Positions 36,441-45,869 of a stretch of DNA of 64,000 bases are shown here, in pieces. Where the stretch lies: NCBI RefSeq assembly GCF_013385825.1, contig NZ_JACAPG010000006.1:124001-188000 (forward strand). Reading direction: 5' to 3'. The notes under the pieces are model-generated. The model saw nothing but the letters and a program-made list of their open reading frames with translations. It did no database searches and had not been told where the DNA came from. Source of the DNA: Pseudomonas reactans (GTDB lineage Bacteria > Pseudomonadota > Gammaproteobacteria > Pseudomonadales > Pseudomonadaceae). The stretch's first letter is position 1; every line of letters starts with the position of its first letter. A program made the position numbers and the translations under genes.

Positions 36441-37427
36441 ATGGGTAATATAAATAAGTTCAATCCTGCCAATGAAGTGAAGCAACGACTGCGTGCACTT
36501 TACAAAAAGGATAACTGGCACTGGATGTTGGCGGTGTTGGCCGACGTGGCCGTTATCTCACTGGCGGTGTTTTTTGCGGATCGCTACAACTACCTCTACC
36601 CACTGGCACTCCTGTTTATAGGCTCCCGGCAACGGGCCTTGGCCTCGCTGCTGCACGAAGCCGCGCACATGACGCTGACCCAAAGCAAAAAACTCAATAA
36701 AGTCATCGGCGAATATTTGCTCGGCTACCCGATCTTCCAGAATTATGAGGCTTACCGACGCTCCCATGTGCAGCTTCACCATCACAATCTCGGTGACCCC
36801 CATAAAGACCCGGACCACCGCTATTACATCGAATCGGGCCTGTATAAAGCGACCGACCGCTTCGATTTTCTGATCGGGCATTTGCTCAAGAGCCTGACAC
36901 TGGCCAATACCTATCGTTACTTCCTCTACCTGGTCAAGAATCGGGCTGGGGATATCCTGGCCAACCCGTCACAAGGCTTGAAATTGCTGGCTGTTCACAC
37001 GGTACTGCTGCTGGTTTTCAGCTACTTCATCGGTCCGTGGGCCTATGTAGTGTTTTGGCTGGTGCCGTATTTCACGGTGTTCCAGGTGATTGGCTGGTTA
37101 TCCGAAGTCTCTGAGCATTTCGGGATGTTTGGCCTCTACCACGAAGAAGTGCAGCTCACTCGCAATCGCTTCCCCACGCTGCTTGAACGTTCGATCATCG
37201 GGATGCATGGCGATAACTACCACCTGACCCACCACTTATTTGCCGGTATCCCGTTCTGGAACTTGAAGAAAGCGCATCTGGTGTTGATGGACGATGAGCG
37301 TTACGCCGCTGCCAACCAAGGTTGCGGTGGGATTTTCACGGCGAAGGGCGATGCCAAATCCAGTATTGATCAAATATTCGAGGCTTATCGCAGCGGAAAG
37401 ATCAGCGCTGTTGCCGTCCCTCAGTGA
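36441..37427 (+). CDS. membrane fatty-acid-desaturase-like di-iron enzyme
   Basis: A 328-residue integral membrane protein with the three histidine boxes of the desaturase/hydroxylase superfamily: H72xxxH76, H109xxxHH, and H261xxHH265, plus H226. Transmembrane pairs lie at about 28-62 and 180-222. Such enzymes desaturate or hydroxylate lipids, but some act on small molecules in biosynthetic clusters. A 213-base gap separates it from the PLP gene, so it may have its own promoter; AAGGAA precedes the ATG. Membership in the preceding pathway is inferred. Confidence 0.8.
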   Translation: MGNINKFNPANEVKQRLRALYKKDNWHWMLAVLADVAVISLAVFFADRYNYLYPLALLFIGSRQRALASLLHEAAHMTLTQSKKLNKVIGEYLLGYPIFQNYEAYRRSHVQLHHHNLGDPHKDPDHRYYIESGLYKATDRFDFLIGHLLKSLTLANTYRYFLYLVKNRAGDILANPSQGLKLLAVHTVLLLVFSYFIGPWAYVVFWLVPYFTVFQVIGWLSEVSEHFGMFGLYHEEVQLTRNRFPTLLERSIIGMHGDNYHLTHHLFAGIPFWNLKKAHLVLMDDERYAAANQGCGGIFTAKGDAKSSIDQIFEAYRSGKISAVAVPQ

Positions 37428-37454
37428 TGCGTGGATAACGCATTATCGGCTGGG

Positions 37455-37472
37455 CTGTCATAGTCGCTTCAT
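37455..37472 (+). promoter_or_regulatory. Pho box upstream of phoD
   Basis: CTGTCAT-AGTC-GCTTCAT: the first heptamer is a perfect PhoB site and the second matches at four of seven positions, with the standard 4-base spacing. It lies 45 bases before the phoD ATG. Confidence 0.7.
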
Positions 37473-37517
37473 CCGGCCATGTTTAAGTTCCTCTTTTGAT
37501 ATTCAGAGGGCATGTGC

Positions 37518-39059
37518 ATGAGCCACTTCGATCTCGGCCGCCGCCGCGTGATGCAAGCCGTCGGCGCCGGCCTGTTGCTGCCGGGCCTGGCCCCGGCGGT
37601 GATCGCCTCGGTCAAGGACCGGCCACAACTCACCGACGGCGTGCAGTCCGGCGACCTGCTCGGTGATCGCGCCATGATCTGGAGCCGCAGCGACCGCCCG
37701 GCCCGCATGGTGGTGGAGTGGGACACCCGCAGTGTCTTCAGCAACCCGCGCAAATTCATCTCACCCCTGGCCGACAACCGCACCGACTTTACCGCCCGTG
37801 TTGAACTCACCGGGCTGCCCGCAGACCAGGCGATTTTCTACCGTGTGCACTTCGAAGACGCCCAGACCAGCGTCGCCAGTGAACCCTGGTTCGGCCACCT
37901 GCGCAGCGTGCCGCAACAGCGCCGCGACATCCGTTTTGTGTGGAGTGGCGACACCGTCGGCCAGGGCTTCGGCATCAACCCGGACATCGGCGGCATGCGC
38001 ATCTATGAAGCCATGCGCCTGCGCTTGCCGGACTTCTTTATCCACAGCGGCGACACCATCTACGCCGACGGCCCCGTGCCGGCCCAACTGACGGTCGAAG
38101 ACGGGCGCATCTGGCGCAACATCACCACCGAAGCCAAGAGCAAGGTTGCCGAAACCCTGGATGAGTATCGCGGCAATTACCGCTACAACCTGATGGATGA
38201 AAACGTCCGTCGTTTCAACGCCGAAGTGCCGCAGATCTGGCAGTGGGACGACCATGAAGTGGTGAACAACTGGTCGCCGAGCAAGCAGTTGGATGAGCGT
38301 TACCAGGTCAAGGACATCAACACCTTGGTCGGCCGTGCGCGCCAGGCTTGGCTGGAATATTCACCGATGCGTCGGCAGAGCGCCGACGGCGGCGGACGGA
38401 TTTATCGCAAGCTCAGTTACGGTCCGCTGCTGGATGTGTTCGTGCTGGACATGCGCAGCTATCGCGGGCCCAACGATGACAACTTGGGCGGTGAAAAACC
38501 CTTCCTCGGCCGCGAGCAATTGGACTGGCTCAAGCGTGAGCTCAAAGGTTCGCAGGCGCAGTGGAAAGTCGTCGCCGCTGACATGCCGATTGGCCTGGGT
38601 GTGCCCGATGGTGAAGTGAGTCCTGGCGTACCGCGTTGGGAAGCGATTGCCAATAATGACCCGGGCGCACCGCAAGGGCGTGAGCTGGAAATTGCCGAGC
38701 TGCTGGGCTTTTTAAGGGCGCAGAAGGTGCGCAACCACGTGTGGCTGACGGCGGATGTGCATTACTGCGCGGCACACCACTATCACCCGGATCGTGCGGC
38801 GTTCCAGGATTTCGAGCCGTTCTGGGAGTTTGTAGCCGGGCCGTTGAATGCCGGGAGTTTCGGGCCTAATCCGTTGGATAAAACCTTTGGGCCTGAGGTG
38901 GTGTTCGAGAAAGCGCCGCCGGCGCAGAACACCTCGCCGTTTGCCGGGTTTCAGTTTTTTGGCGAGGTGAATATTGATGGGCAGACGGCGGAGTTGACTG
39001 TGGTTTTGCGGGACCTGGATGGCGTCTCGGTGTTCGAACAAAAACTGCAACCCGCCTAA
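37518..39059 (+). CDS. phoD: PhoD-family alkaline phosphatase/phosphodiesterase, Tat-exported
   Basis: A 513-residue periplasmic or secreted metallophosphatase. The twin-arginine leader is FDLGRRRVMQAVGAGLLLPG, followed by a beta domain and the catalytic domain with WSGDTVGQG, FFIHSGDTIYADG, WDDHEVVNNW and LTADVHYCAAHHYHP metal-site motifs. In other bacteria PhoD uses Fe/Ca and hydrolyses phosphomono- and diesters during phosphate starvation. I chose the ATG at 37518 with GAGGG seven bases upstream; the ATG at 37512 is too close to it. A Pho box lies upstream. Confidence 0.9.
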   Translation: MSHFDLGRRRVMQAVGAGLLLPGLAPAVIASVKDRPQLTDGVQSGDLLGDRAMIWSRSDRPARMVVEWDTRSVFSNPRKFISPLADNRTDFTARVELTGLPADQAIFYRVHFEDAQTSVASEPWFGHLRSVPQQRRDIRFVWSGDTVGQGFGINPDIGGMRIYEAMRLRLPDFFIHSGDTIYADGPVPAQLTVEDGRIWRNITTEAKSKVAETLDEYRGNYRYNLMDENVRRFNAEVPQIWQWDDHEVVNNWSPSKQLDERYQVKDINTLVGRARQAWLEYSPMRRQSADGGGRIYRKLSYGPLLDVFVLDMRSYRGPNDDNLGGEKPFLGREQLDWLKRELKGSQAQWKVVAADMPIGLGVPDGEVSPGVPRWEAIANNDPGAPQGRELEIAELLGFLRAQKVRNHVWLTADVHYCAAHHYHPDRAAFQDFEPFWEFVAGPLNAGSFGPNPLDKTFGPEVVFEKAPPAQNTSPFAGFQFFGEVNIDGQTAELTVVLRDLDGVSVFEQKLQPA

Positions 39060-39070
39060 ACCCCGCTCCC

Positions 39071-39154
39071 TGTAGGAGCCGGCTTGCCGGCGATGGCGCC
39101 CTTGAGATGTATGCAGGGCTCAAGGGCCTCATCGCCGGCAAGCCGGCTCCTACA
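39071..39154. repeat. REPIN
   Basis: Inverted arms TGTAGGAGCCGGCTTGCCGG... around a short unique spacer, in the gap between the phoD and piuB stops; same class as 5205-5288. No separate terminator was seen here, so the hairpin may help end both transcripts. Confidence 0.85.
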
Positions 39155-39168
39155 GTAAAGGGGGGAGG

Positions 39169-41694
39169 TCAGTAGACATCGCGGCGATAGCGACCTTGCT
39201 CAATCAACCGCTCCACGGCCTCGCTGCCGAGTATGTCCACCAACGCCTGATCCACGCCTGTCGCCATCCCCTGCAGACTCCCGCACACATAAATCGCCGC
39301 GCCGTCGCTGAGCCACTTACGCAGCACTTCGGCCGATTCACGCAGGCGATCCTGCACGTAGATTTTTTCCTCCTGGTCACGGGAAAACGCCAGGTCCAGC
39401 AGCGCCAGATCCCCACTGGCCAGCCAGCCTTGCAATTCGTCCTGACAGAGGAAGTCATACTTGATATTGCGTTCACCGAACAGCAGCCAGTTGCGCTGTT
39501 GGCCATCGGCAACGCGCGCCTTGAGCAAGCTGCGCAGGCCGGCCAGGCCGGTGCCGTTGCCCAGCAGGATCAGTGGCACGGGTACGTTTGGTAGATGGAA
39601 ACCACTGTTGCGGCGCAGGCGCAGGCTAATGCTTGAGCCGAGGGCGGCATGTTCGGTGAGCCAGCCTGACCCCAGGCCCAGGCTGCCGTCGGGGTGGCGT
39701 TCCTGGCGCACGATCAATTCGAGTACGCCATCGCTGGCAATCGAGGCGATGGAGTATTCGCGCATGCCCAGGGGCGCCAGCGCGTCCACCAGCGCCTGGG
39801 CATGCAGGCCGACCAGGTGGGCACGATGCGTCGGCAATTGGCGAGTGGCCAGGGCTTGATCGAGGGTGTGCGCCATGCCGTCGATCAGCACGCCGTCACT
39901 GCCGGCCAGGCCCAGGCCTTCGAGGAAGTGCTCGATGGCCCAAGGACAGTTGCGCGGCAGCACTTCCACCAGGTCGCCGGCCTGCCAGCTTTGTGGCGAA
40001 GGTGAGGTGAGGCCCAGCAAGTAGACATCGGCGCCTGCGCTGTCGCGGTTGAGCAGGGTGCGTTGGCTCAGCGTCCAGTTTTCGTATTGGGCGGTCGGCC
40101 AAGCGGCCGCCGGGGCGTGGCCGGTCAGCTGGCCGAGTTGTTGTTGCCAGTGCAGCAGGGCGGCGGTGTCACCGCTGTCGACTTCCACGGGGGCAAACAG
40201 CGCGTTGCCGCCCTGATTGGTCAGCCAGAAATGCAGGCGCCGCGCGAAGCCGCAGAAGTGTTCGTACTGACGGTCGCCCAGAGCCAGGACCGAGTAGTTC
40301 AAACCCTTCAGGGACAGGTCTTGGCCGAGCACACTGCGCTCGAAACCGCGGGCACTGTCGGGCGCTTCGCCGTCGCCGAAGGTGCTGACCACGAACAGCG
40401 CATTTTCCGACTGACGCAGATCATCCTGGCTGACGCTGCCCAGGGACTGCACCTTCACCGGCAAACCAGCCGCCTGCAATTGGCCTGCTGTTTGCCACGC
40501 AAGCTGCTCGGCAAAACCGCTCTGGCTGGCGAAGCCGATCAGCCAGGCTGGCGCATCGCTGGCGTTGGCCGAGAGGCCTTTACGCGCGTCACGCACCTGG
40601 CGTTTCTTGCGACGACGGTCCAGGTATAGCAGCCAGCCTGTGATAAAAAACAACGGCATCAGCACCGAGCTGAGCGTGAGGATGATCCTTCCTGCCAGGC
40701 CGAAGTAACTGCCGGTGTGCAGTGCGTAGACACTGGTTAGCAGTTGCGAGCCGAAGGTCTTGCTGGCGTAGCGGTCGTGGGATTTCACCTCGCCGCTGGC
40801 CGGGTCCAGGTTGATCTGGTTCAGCGCGCGGTCATGGGGCGAATTTTCCAGCAGGTAGTACACGGTGGCCGGTTGCCCGGCGACGGCCGGCATGCGGATG
40901 TTGTAAGCACTCAAGCCTGGGCCGGCGTTGCTGTAGATGCTGCTCCAGATCGCATCGTAATTGGCTACGGGCGCCGGGCCTTCGGGGGCAGGGCCGCGTT
41001 TGCGCACCCGTTCATTCTGTGGGGCGTCGGACAGCAGCTTGGTCAGGCCCTGGCTGTACCAGTCGTAGGACCAATACAGTCCGGTCAGCGCCGACAGCAG
41101 ATAGGCCAGCAAGCACCAGGTGCCGAATACCGAGTGCAGGTCCCAGTTGAAGGCCCGGCCCTTTTTGCGCCAGTCCAGGGTCAGCCAGACGCGCCAGCTC
41201 GCCACCTGGCGCGGCCAGCGCAGGTACATACCGGACAGGCAGAAGAACACCAGGATCAGTGTGCACGCGCCGGTGATATTGCGCCCGATATCGCCCATCA
41301 CCAGGAAACGGTGAAATTGCAGCAGGAAGCCGAAGACGTCCTGGCCGACTACGTCGCCCATGTAGTCGCCGGTGTAGGGGTCGAAATAGCGCAACTGGCC
41401 ACGGCGTTCACCGGGCGGCGGCGTGAAGAATACGCGGGCGGCGTTGCCGCTCTCGCTCTCAACGAACAGCATGGCCACGATCTTGCCTTCGGTGGCTTCC
41501 AGCTTGCGCACCAGCTCGGCGGGCGGCAATACGCCAGCTTCGCGTTTTTCCACGGTCAGTACGCTAGGGTTGAGCGCCCGCAGTATTTCATCCTGAAACG
41601 AGACCGCAGCCCCGGTGATCCCCATCAAGGCCAGCACCAGCCCGGCGGTAATGCCGAAGAACCAGTGCAACTGGAACAGGGTTTTCTTCAACAC
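39169..41694 (-). CDS. piuB: PepSY-flavodoxin-reductase fusion PiuB, probable ferric-siderophore reductase
   Basis: An 841-residue inner-membrane flavoprotein. A PepSY-type membrane region (about 1-360, four helices, paired PepSY domains) is fused to a flavodoxin-like FMN domain (about 384-510) and a ferredoxin-NADP reductase-like FAD/NAD(P) domain (about 560-841). It matches PiuB, the oxidoreductase beside the PiuA receptor in P. aeruginosa, and probably reduces iron from an imported siderophore. Start GTG 41694 with GAGG upstream. It is separated from piuA by a terminator, so it needs its own promoter. Confidence 0.85.
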   Translation of the reverse strand: MLKKTLFQLHWFFGITAGLVLALMGITGAAVSFQDEILRALNPSVLTVEKREAGVLPPAELVRKLEATEGKIVAMLFVESESGNAARVFFTPPPGERRGQLRYFDPYTGDYMGDVVGQDVFGFLLQFHRFLVMGDIGRNITGACTLILVFFCLSGMYLRWPRQVASWRVWLTLDWRKKGRAFNWDLHSVFGTWCLLAYLLSALTGLYWSYDWYSQGLTKLLSDAPQNERVRKRGPAPEGPAPVANYDAIWSSIYSNAGPGLSAYNIRMPAVAGQPATVYYLLENSPHDRALNQINLDPASGEVKSHDRYASKTFGSQLLTSVYALHTGSYFGLAGRIILTLSSVLMPLFFITGWLLYLDRRRKKRQVRDARKGLSANASDAPAWLIGFASQSGFAEQLAWQTAGQLQAAGLPVKVQSLGSVSQDDLRQSENALFVVSTFGDGEAPDSARGFERSVLGQDLSLKGLNYSVLALGDRQYEHFCGFARRLHFWLTNQGGNALFAPVEVDSGDTAALLHWQQQLGQLTGHAPAAAWPTAQYENWTLSQRTLLNRDSAGADVYLLGLTSPSPQSWQAGDLVEVLPRNCPWAIEHFLEGLGLAGSDGVLIDGMAHTLDQALATRQLPTHRAHLVGLHAQALVDALAPLGMREYSIASIASDGVLELIVRQERHPDGSLGLGSGWLTEHAALGSSISLRLRRNSGFHLPNVPVPLILLGNGTGLAGLRSLLKARVADGQQRNWLLFGERNIKYDFLCQDELQGWLASGDLALLDLAFSRDQEEKIYVQDRLRESAEVLRKWLSDGAAIYVCGSLQGMATGVDQALVDILGSEAVERLIEQGRYRRDVY

Positions 41695-41778
41695 GTCTGA
41701 CCGCCTCGTCTATCCGGATATGTAGGGCACGGCGCGCATTATGCCGTGGCTTGTCGAGAAACATTCTGTTTGACACGC

Positions 41779-41811
41779 AAAAGCCCCACGCATCCGATGC
41801 GTGGGGCTTTT
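41779..41811. terminator. strong bidirectional-type terminator after piuA
   Basis: A perfect 15-bp stem (AAAAGCCCCACGCAT / ATGCGTGGGGCTTTT) with a 3-base loop and A/T tracts at both ends, 19 bases beyond the piuA stop on the minus strand. Confidence 0.92.
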
Positions 41812-41829
41812 GCTGCGTGGTGTGGCTGC

Positions 41830-44142
41830 TTAGAAGTGGAAGCTGGTGGTCAACAACGCCGTGCGCCCCGCCGCCTGGTTGGCGAAGTGCGAGGCGTAGG
41901 CCTTGTCGTAGTAGGTCTTGTCGGTCAGGTTCTGCACGTTCAGTTGCAGGTCGACGTTCTTGGTCAGCTTGTAACTGGCCATGGCGTCGTAGCGGGTGTA
42001 GGAAGGTACATACACGGTGTTGGCCGGATCGCCGTAAACCTGGTCGACGTAGAACGCGCCGCCACCGATGGTCAGCTTCGGGGTCACGTCATATGTGGTC
42101 CACAGGCTGAACGAGTTTTCTGGCGTGTTGGGCATCTGGTTGCCTTTGTTGGAACCGGCCTGCACGACACCCTGGCGGTTGCCGTTCTTGCCGGGGTCAA
42201 CCAGCTCGGCTTTCAGGTAGCTATAACCAGCGAACACTTGCCATTGGTCGGTGATCTTGCCGCTGGCCGACAACTCCAGGCCGTCTACGCGGGATTCGCC
42301 TGCGGTCTGGTAGGTGTTGGAATCCACCAGGATGCGGGTGTTTTTCTTCTCGGTGCGGAACACCGCCGCCGACAGCGACAGGCGGTTGTGGAATAGGTCC
42401 CACTTGGTGCCCAGCTCGTAGTTGACGGTTTCTTCCGGCTTGAGGTCGCTGGTGTTGATACCGGTCGGGATCGCGTTGTTGTCCACGCCTTCACCCACCA
42501 GGCCGCCGGCTGGCGACGCCGAGGTGGCGTAGGAGGTGTAGATGCTGCCGTTGTCCAGCGGCTTCCAGACCAGGCCCGCTTGCCAGTTGAAGAATTGGCT
42601 GTCGTCCTTGACCTTGCTGCGCGCCTTGACGGTGGCGCTCGGCACGGCGTTGGTGTTGGCTTCGGTGTCGAAGGTGTCGTAGCGCAGGCCGACGTTCAGC
42701 AGCCATTTCGGGTCGAGTTCGATGGTGTCGAACACATACGCGGCGCGGCTGGTGGCCTTGGTGTTGGTGCCCATGTAGTTGCGGGCGATGCTGCCGTTCC
42801 AGGCGTCGTCCGGGTTTGGGTTGCCCAGCGAGGTGCACTGGCCGCCCTGGCTGCCGGAGGCCACGGTGCAGCCGCCGGTAGGGTTGCTGTTCGGCGTGAC
42901 GGTGTAGCCGCTGACGCGGGTTTCTTCACCGGTGAATTCCAGGCCGGTGGAGTAGCTGTGCTTGAAGCCCAGGACCTGGAAATTGCCGAACAGGTCAGTC
43001 TGGTTGGTGGTGGTCGTGGTCGTGGACACGCGAGTGTTGGCGCGACGCCACACCGTGCCGAAACGGCTAACGTTGCGCTGGCTGTCGTCCGGTTGGGTCA
43101 GTACATAATCCTGACCGGTGCTGCCGTGGCGCAGGGTGTTTTTCAGCGTCATGTTGTCGTTCAGGTCGTGCTCGACGGAGAACGTGCTGATGTCGGCACG
43201 GGTCTTGCGGAAGTCGCGACTCTTGAGGCCGTAGAAGTTGTTGCTGTCGCCGCCGTCGGTGGGTTTGTCGTGGGCATGAACCGCCGTCGCGCTACTGTTG
43301 GGGAACGCGTACGGAATCCCCGAATCCGGCAGGTCGTTGCTTTCCAGGTGGTAGTAGCTGAGGTTGACGCGGGTCGGGGTACCCAGGCCAAACGTCAGCG
43401 ACGGGGCGACACCCCAGCGGTCGTAATTCACCGCATCGCGACCGGCCACGTTCTGTTCGTGGCTCATCAGGTTCAGGCGGAACGCGGCGCTGTCGTCGAG
43501 GAACTGACGGTTCACGTCGAGTACGTAGCGGCGGGTCTGGTCGGAACCGTAGGTGAAGCCGCCGTTGGTGAAGTCCCGAGCTTGCGGGGTCTTGCTCACC
43601 AGGTTGAGGCTGCCACCGGCCGAGCCACGACCGCCGAACGACGAGTTCGGGCCTTTGCTGACCTCGATCGACTCGATGTCGAAGATCTCACGGCTCTGGC
43701 CGCCGGTGTCGCGCACGCCATCCAGGTAGGTGTCGCCCTGGGCGTCAAAACCACGGATGAATGGGCGGTCACCCTGAGGGTTACCGCCTTCACCCGCGCC
43801 GAACGTAATACCTGGCACGGTGCGCAAGGCGTCCTGCAGCGAGGTGGCGGCGGTGTCCTTGAGCACTTGTTGCGGCACCACGGTGACGGAACGCGGCGTG
43901 TCGACCAGCGGCGCGGTGTATTTCTGCGACGAGGCTTTTTCGACCTGGTAAGAGGTGTTGTCCTGTTCTTCGCCAGTAATGCTGGTGGCGCCCAGGGAGA
44001 TGCTGTTGCGCTGGCCTTTTTGTTCAGTGTCTTCGGCCGCTTGCGCCAGATGGGCGACAGAGCTGGCGCTGAGGGCAACGCCGATGGCCGAAGCCAGCAT
44101 GCGTGGTGAACTGGCAGGTATTTTTGTAGTGGTGCGCGACAT
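41830..44142 (-). CDS. piuA: TonB-dependent siderophore receptor PiuA
   Basis: Outer-membrane receptor, 770 residues from the ATG at 44142 (AAAGGA upstream). The signal peptide ends near AHLAQAA. The plug domain (about 75-190) carries TVVPQQVLKDTAATSLQDALRTVPGI and GGRGSAGGSLNLV, followed by a 22-strand barrel ending in HF. Gene order with piuB and divergent piuC matches the P. aeruginosa piu locus, whose receptor imports catechol-type siderophores and siderophore-drug conjugates. Iron regulation is likely, though the Fur-like match upstream (44189-44207) is weak. Confidence 0.9.
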   Translation of the reverse strand: MSRTTTKIPASSPRMLASAIGVALSASSVAHLAQAAEDTEQKGQRNSISLGATSITGEEQDNTSYQVEKASSQKYTAPLVDTPRSVTVVPQQVLKDTAATSLQDALRTVPGITFGAGEGGNPQGDRPFIRGFDAQGDTYLDGVRDTGGQSREIFDIESIEVSKGPNSSFGGRGSAGGSLNLVSKTPQARDFTNGGFTYGSDQTRRYVLDVNRQFLDDSAAFRLNLMSHEQNVAGRDAVNYDRWGVAPSLTFGLGTPTRVNLSYYHLESNDLPDSGIPYAFPNSSATAVHAHDKPTDGGDSNNFYGLKSRDFRKTRADISTFSVEHDLNDNMTLKNTLRHGSTGQDYVLTQPDDSQRNVSRFGTVWRRANTRVSTTTTTTNQTDLFGNFQVLGFKHSYSTGLEFTGEETRVSGYTVTPNSNPTGGCTVASGSQGGQCTSLGNPNPDDAWNGSIARNYMGTNTKATSRAAYVFDTIELDPKWLLNVGLRYDTFDTEANTNAVPSATVKARSKVKDDSQFFNWQAGLVWKPLDNGSIYTSYATSASPAGGLVGEGVDNNAIPTGINTSDLKPEETVNYELGTKWDLFHNRLSLSAAVFRTEKKNTRILVDSNTYQTAGESRVDGLELSASGKITDQWQVFAGYSYLKAELVDPGKNGNRQGVVQAGSNKGNQMPNTPENSFSLWTTYDVTPKLTIGGGAFYVDQVYGDPANTVYVPSYTRYDAMASYKLTKNVDLQLNVQNLTDKTYYDKAYASHFANQAAGRTALLTTSFHF

Positions 44143-44299
44143 GACGTGTCCTTTCCCCAAGGATGTGAGGCCGCGGAATATAGTGTTAACAAGTATTTCT
44201 ATCAATTGCGATACATTGCTAATTGCACTGAATTTACATTCTTTACACTTTTTGCTTACGGTTTTGACGAACTCATTCGTCATGGCGTTTTACAGGGCG

Positions 44300-44318
44300 G
44301 ATAAGAATCAATACCATT
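44300..44318 (+). promoter_or_regulatory. Fur box upstream of piuC
   Basis: GATAAGAATCAATACCATT. The core AGAATCAATACCATT is identical to the site upstream of the receptor at 57.5-59.8 kb (59877-59895), which supports it as a true Fur site. Confidence 0.65.
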
Positions 44319-44346
44319 GGCGCCTCTCTGAATTCAGGTATTGCCC

Positions 44347-45027
44347 ATGCTGCTGCACATCCCCGGCCTGTTCTCTCGTGAGGAAGTGCAGCGCATTCGC
44401 CAGGCCCTGGAAACCGCCGATTGGGCCGACGGTAAAATCACCGCCGGGCACCAGTCCGCCAAGGCCAAGCACAACCTGCAATTGCCCGAAGGCCACCCGC
44501 TGGCCAAGGAAATCGGCGCGGCGATGCTCGAGCGTTTGTGGCAGAACCCGTTGTTTATGTCGGCGGCGTTACCGCACAAGGTCTTCCCGCCGTTGCTCAA
44601 CTGCTACACCGCTGGCGGCAGTTTCGACTTTCACATCGACAACGCCGTGCGCCAGCCCAAAGGCAGCCATGAGCGGGTGCGCACCGATTTGTCATCCACC
44701 TTGTTTTTCAGCGACCCCGATGAATACGACGGCGGCGAGCTGGAGATCCAGGACACCTTCGGCCTGCAGCGCGTGAAGTTGCCGGCCGGCGACATGGTGC
44801 TGTACCCCGGTTCCAGCCTGCACAAAGTCAACGCCGTGACCCGTGGTGCGCGCTATGCCTCGTTCTTCTGGACCCAAAGCCTGGTGCGCGAAGACAGCCA
44901 GCGCACCCTGCTGTTCGAAATGGACGGCGCGATCCAGCAACTGAGCGCCGACGTGCCAGACCACCCGGCGCTGATCCAGCTCACCGGCACCTACCACAAC
45001 CTGTTGCGCCGCTGGGTCGAGGTCTGA
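44347..45027 (+). CDS. piuC: Fe(II)/2-oxoglutarate hydroxylase PiuC (PKHD family)
   Basis: A 226-residue non-haem iron dioxygenase. The HxD motif is in FDFHIDNAV, the distal histidine in SSLHKVNAV and the 2-oxoglutarate arginine in TRGAR. PiuC accompanies the PiuA receptor and is thought to modify a siderophore or its complex; the substrate is not proven. The ATG at 44347 gives the family N-terminus [10 protein letters not shown]. It is divergent from piuA and followed after one base by a Sel1-repeat gene. Confidence 0.92.
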   Translation: MLLHIPGLFSREEVQRIRQALETADWADGKITAGHQSAKAKHNLQLPEGHPLAKEIGAAMLERLWQNPLFMSAALPHKVFPPLLNCYTAGGSFDFHIDNAVRQPKGSHERVRTDLSSTLFFSDPDEYDGGELEIQDTFGLQRVKLPAGDMVLYPGSSLHKVNAVTRGARYASFFWTQSLVREDSQRTLLFEMDGAIQQLSADVPDHPALIQLTGTYHNLLRRWVEV

Positions 45028-45028
45028 C

Positions 45029-45781
45029 ATGGGCTTCTTGTTGCGTCGTGAAGAAGTGCTCAACGTCGAGCAACTGCAAAGCATGCTCGATGATTCCCCC
45101 GTGCGCGCCGCCCAGGCGATCCTGGTGGCGGCAAAGGAGGGCGTGGTCGATGCCCAGGCGCTGCTCGGGCAGATCCTGCTGGAAGGACGTGGCATTGCCC
45201 GCGATGAAGCGCTGGCATTGCGCTGGTTCCAGATTGCGGCAAAGGGCGGGCATTGGATGGCGCGCAATATGACCGGGCGGTGTTTGGAGCATGGCTGGGG
45301 GTGTGCGGCGGATGAAGCGGCAGCGGCGCGAGAATACCGTTTGGCCGCCGAAGCCGGCTTGGATTGGGCGCAATACAACTACGCCAATCTGCTGGCCACC
45401 GGGCGCGGTGTTGCCGAAGATCAGCCGCAAGCGTTGAACCTGTATCGCCAGGCCGCCGAGCAGGGCCATGCCAAGTCGATGAACCTGTTGGGCCGTTATC
45501 TGGAAGACGGTCAATGCTGCCCAAGAGATTTGGATGCCGCCGTGGATTGGTATCGACGCTCCGCCGAAGCCGGAGATTTTCGCGGGCAGTTCAGCTATGC
45601 GGCGGTGTTGGCTGACAGAGGTCAAATCGAAGCGGCGCTGGAGTGGTTGCGAGAGGCGTTGGCGGGCGGGAATTTGAAGTTTTTGCGCACGGCGCAGAAG
45701 GCGTTGGAGGCGGCAGACAATGCGCAAATCCGCGCGATGGCCGAAATATACAAAGATCGCGCTATGCACCTAAACCCGTAG
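45029..45781 (+). CDS. Sel1-repeat protein of the piuC operon
   Basis: A 250-residue protein with at least four Sel1-like (TPR-related) repeats between about 40 and 190, each with an A-x-x-G-x-x-x-A-Q-Y/L pattern and a basic WYR/WFQ residue pair. No signal peptide, so probably cytosolic and scaffolding. It starts one base after piuC, so it is cotranscribed; the same pair occurs in P. aeruginosa. The stop codon TAG lies inside a REP sequence, so the last residues were probably shaped by that insertion. Confidence 0.8.
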   Translation: MGFLLRREEVLNVEQLQSMLDDSPVRAAQAILVAAKEGVVDAQALLGQILLEGRGIARDEALALRWFQIAAKGGHWMARNMTGRCLEHGWGCAADEAAAAREYRLAAEAGLDWAQYNYANLLATGRGVAEDQPQALNLYRQAAEQGHAKSMNLLGRYLEDGQCCPRDLDAAVDWYRRSAEAGDFRGQFSYAAVLADRGQIEAALEWLREALAGGNLKFLRTAQKALEAADNAQIRAMAEIYKDRAMHLNP

Positions 45782-45842
45782 GAGCCGGCTTGCCGGCGAT
45801 GGCGATCTTAAGGACGCCATCGCCGGCAAGCCGGCTCCTACA
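45778..45842. repeat. REPIN overlapping a stop codon
   Basis: Inverted GTAGGAGCCGGCTTGCCGG arms with a very short spacer between the Sel1 gene and speC, which converge here. It supplies the TAG stop of the Sel1 gene. Confidence 0.85.
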
Positions 45843-45869
45843 AAGGTTGATCGCTCCCAGGAGGGATGA

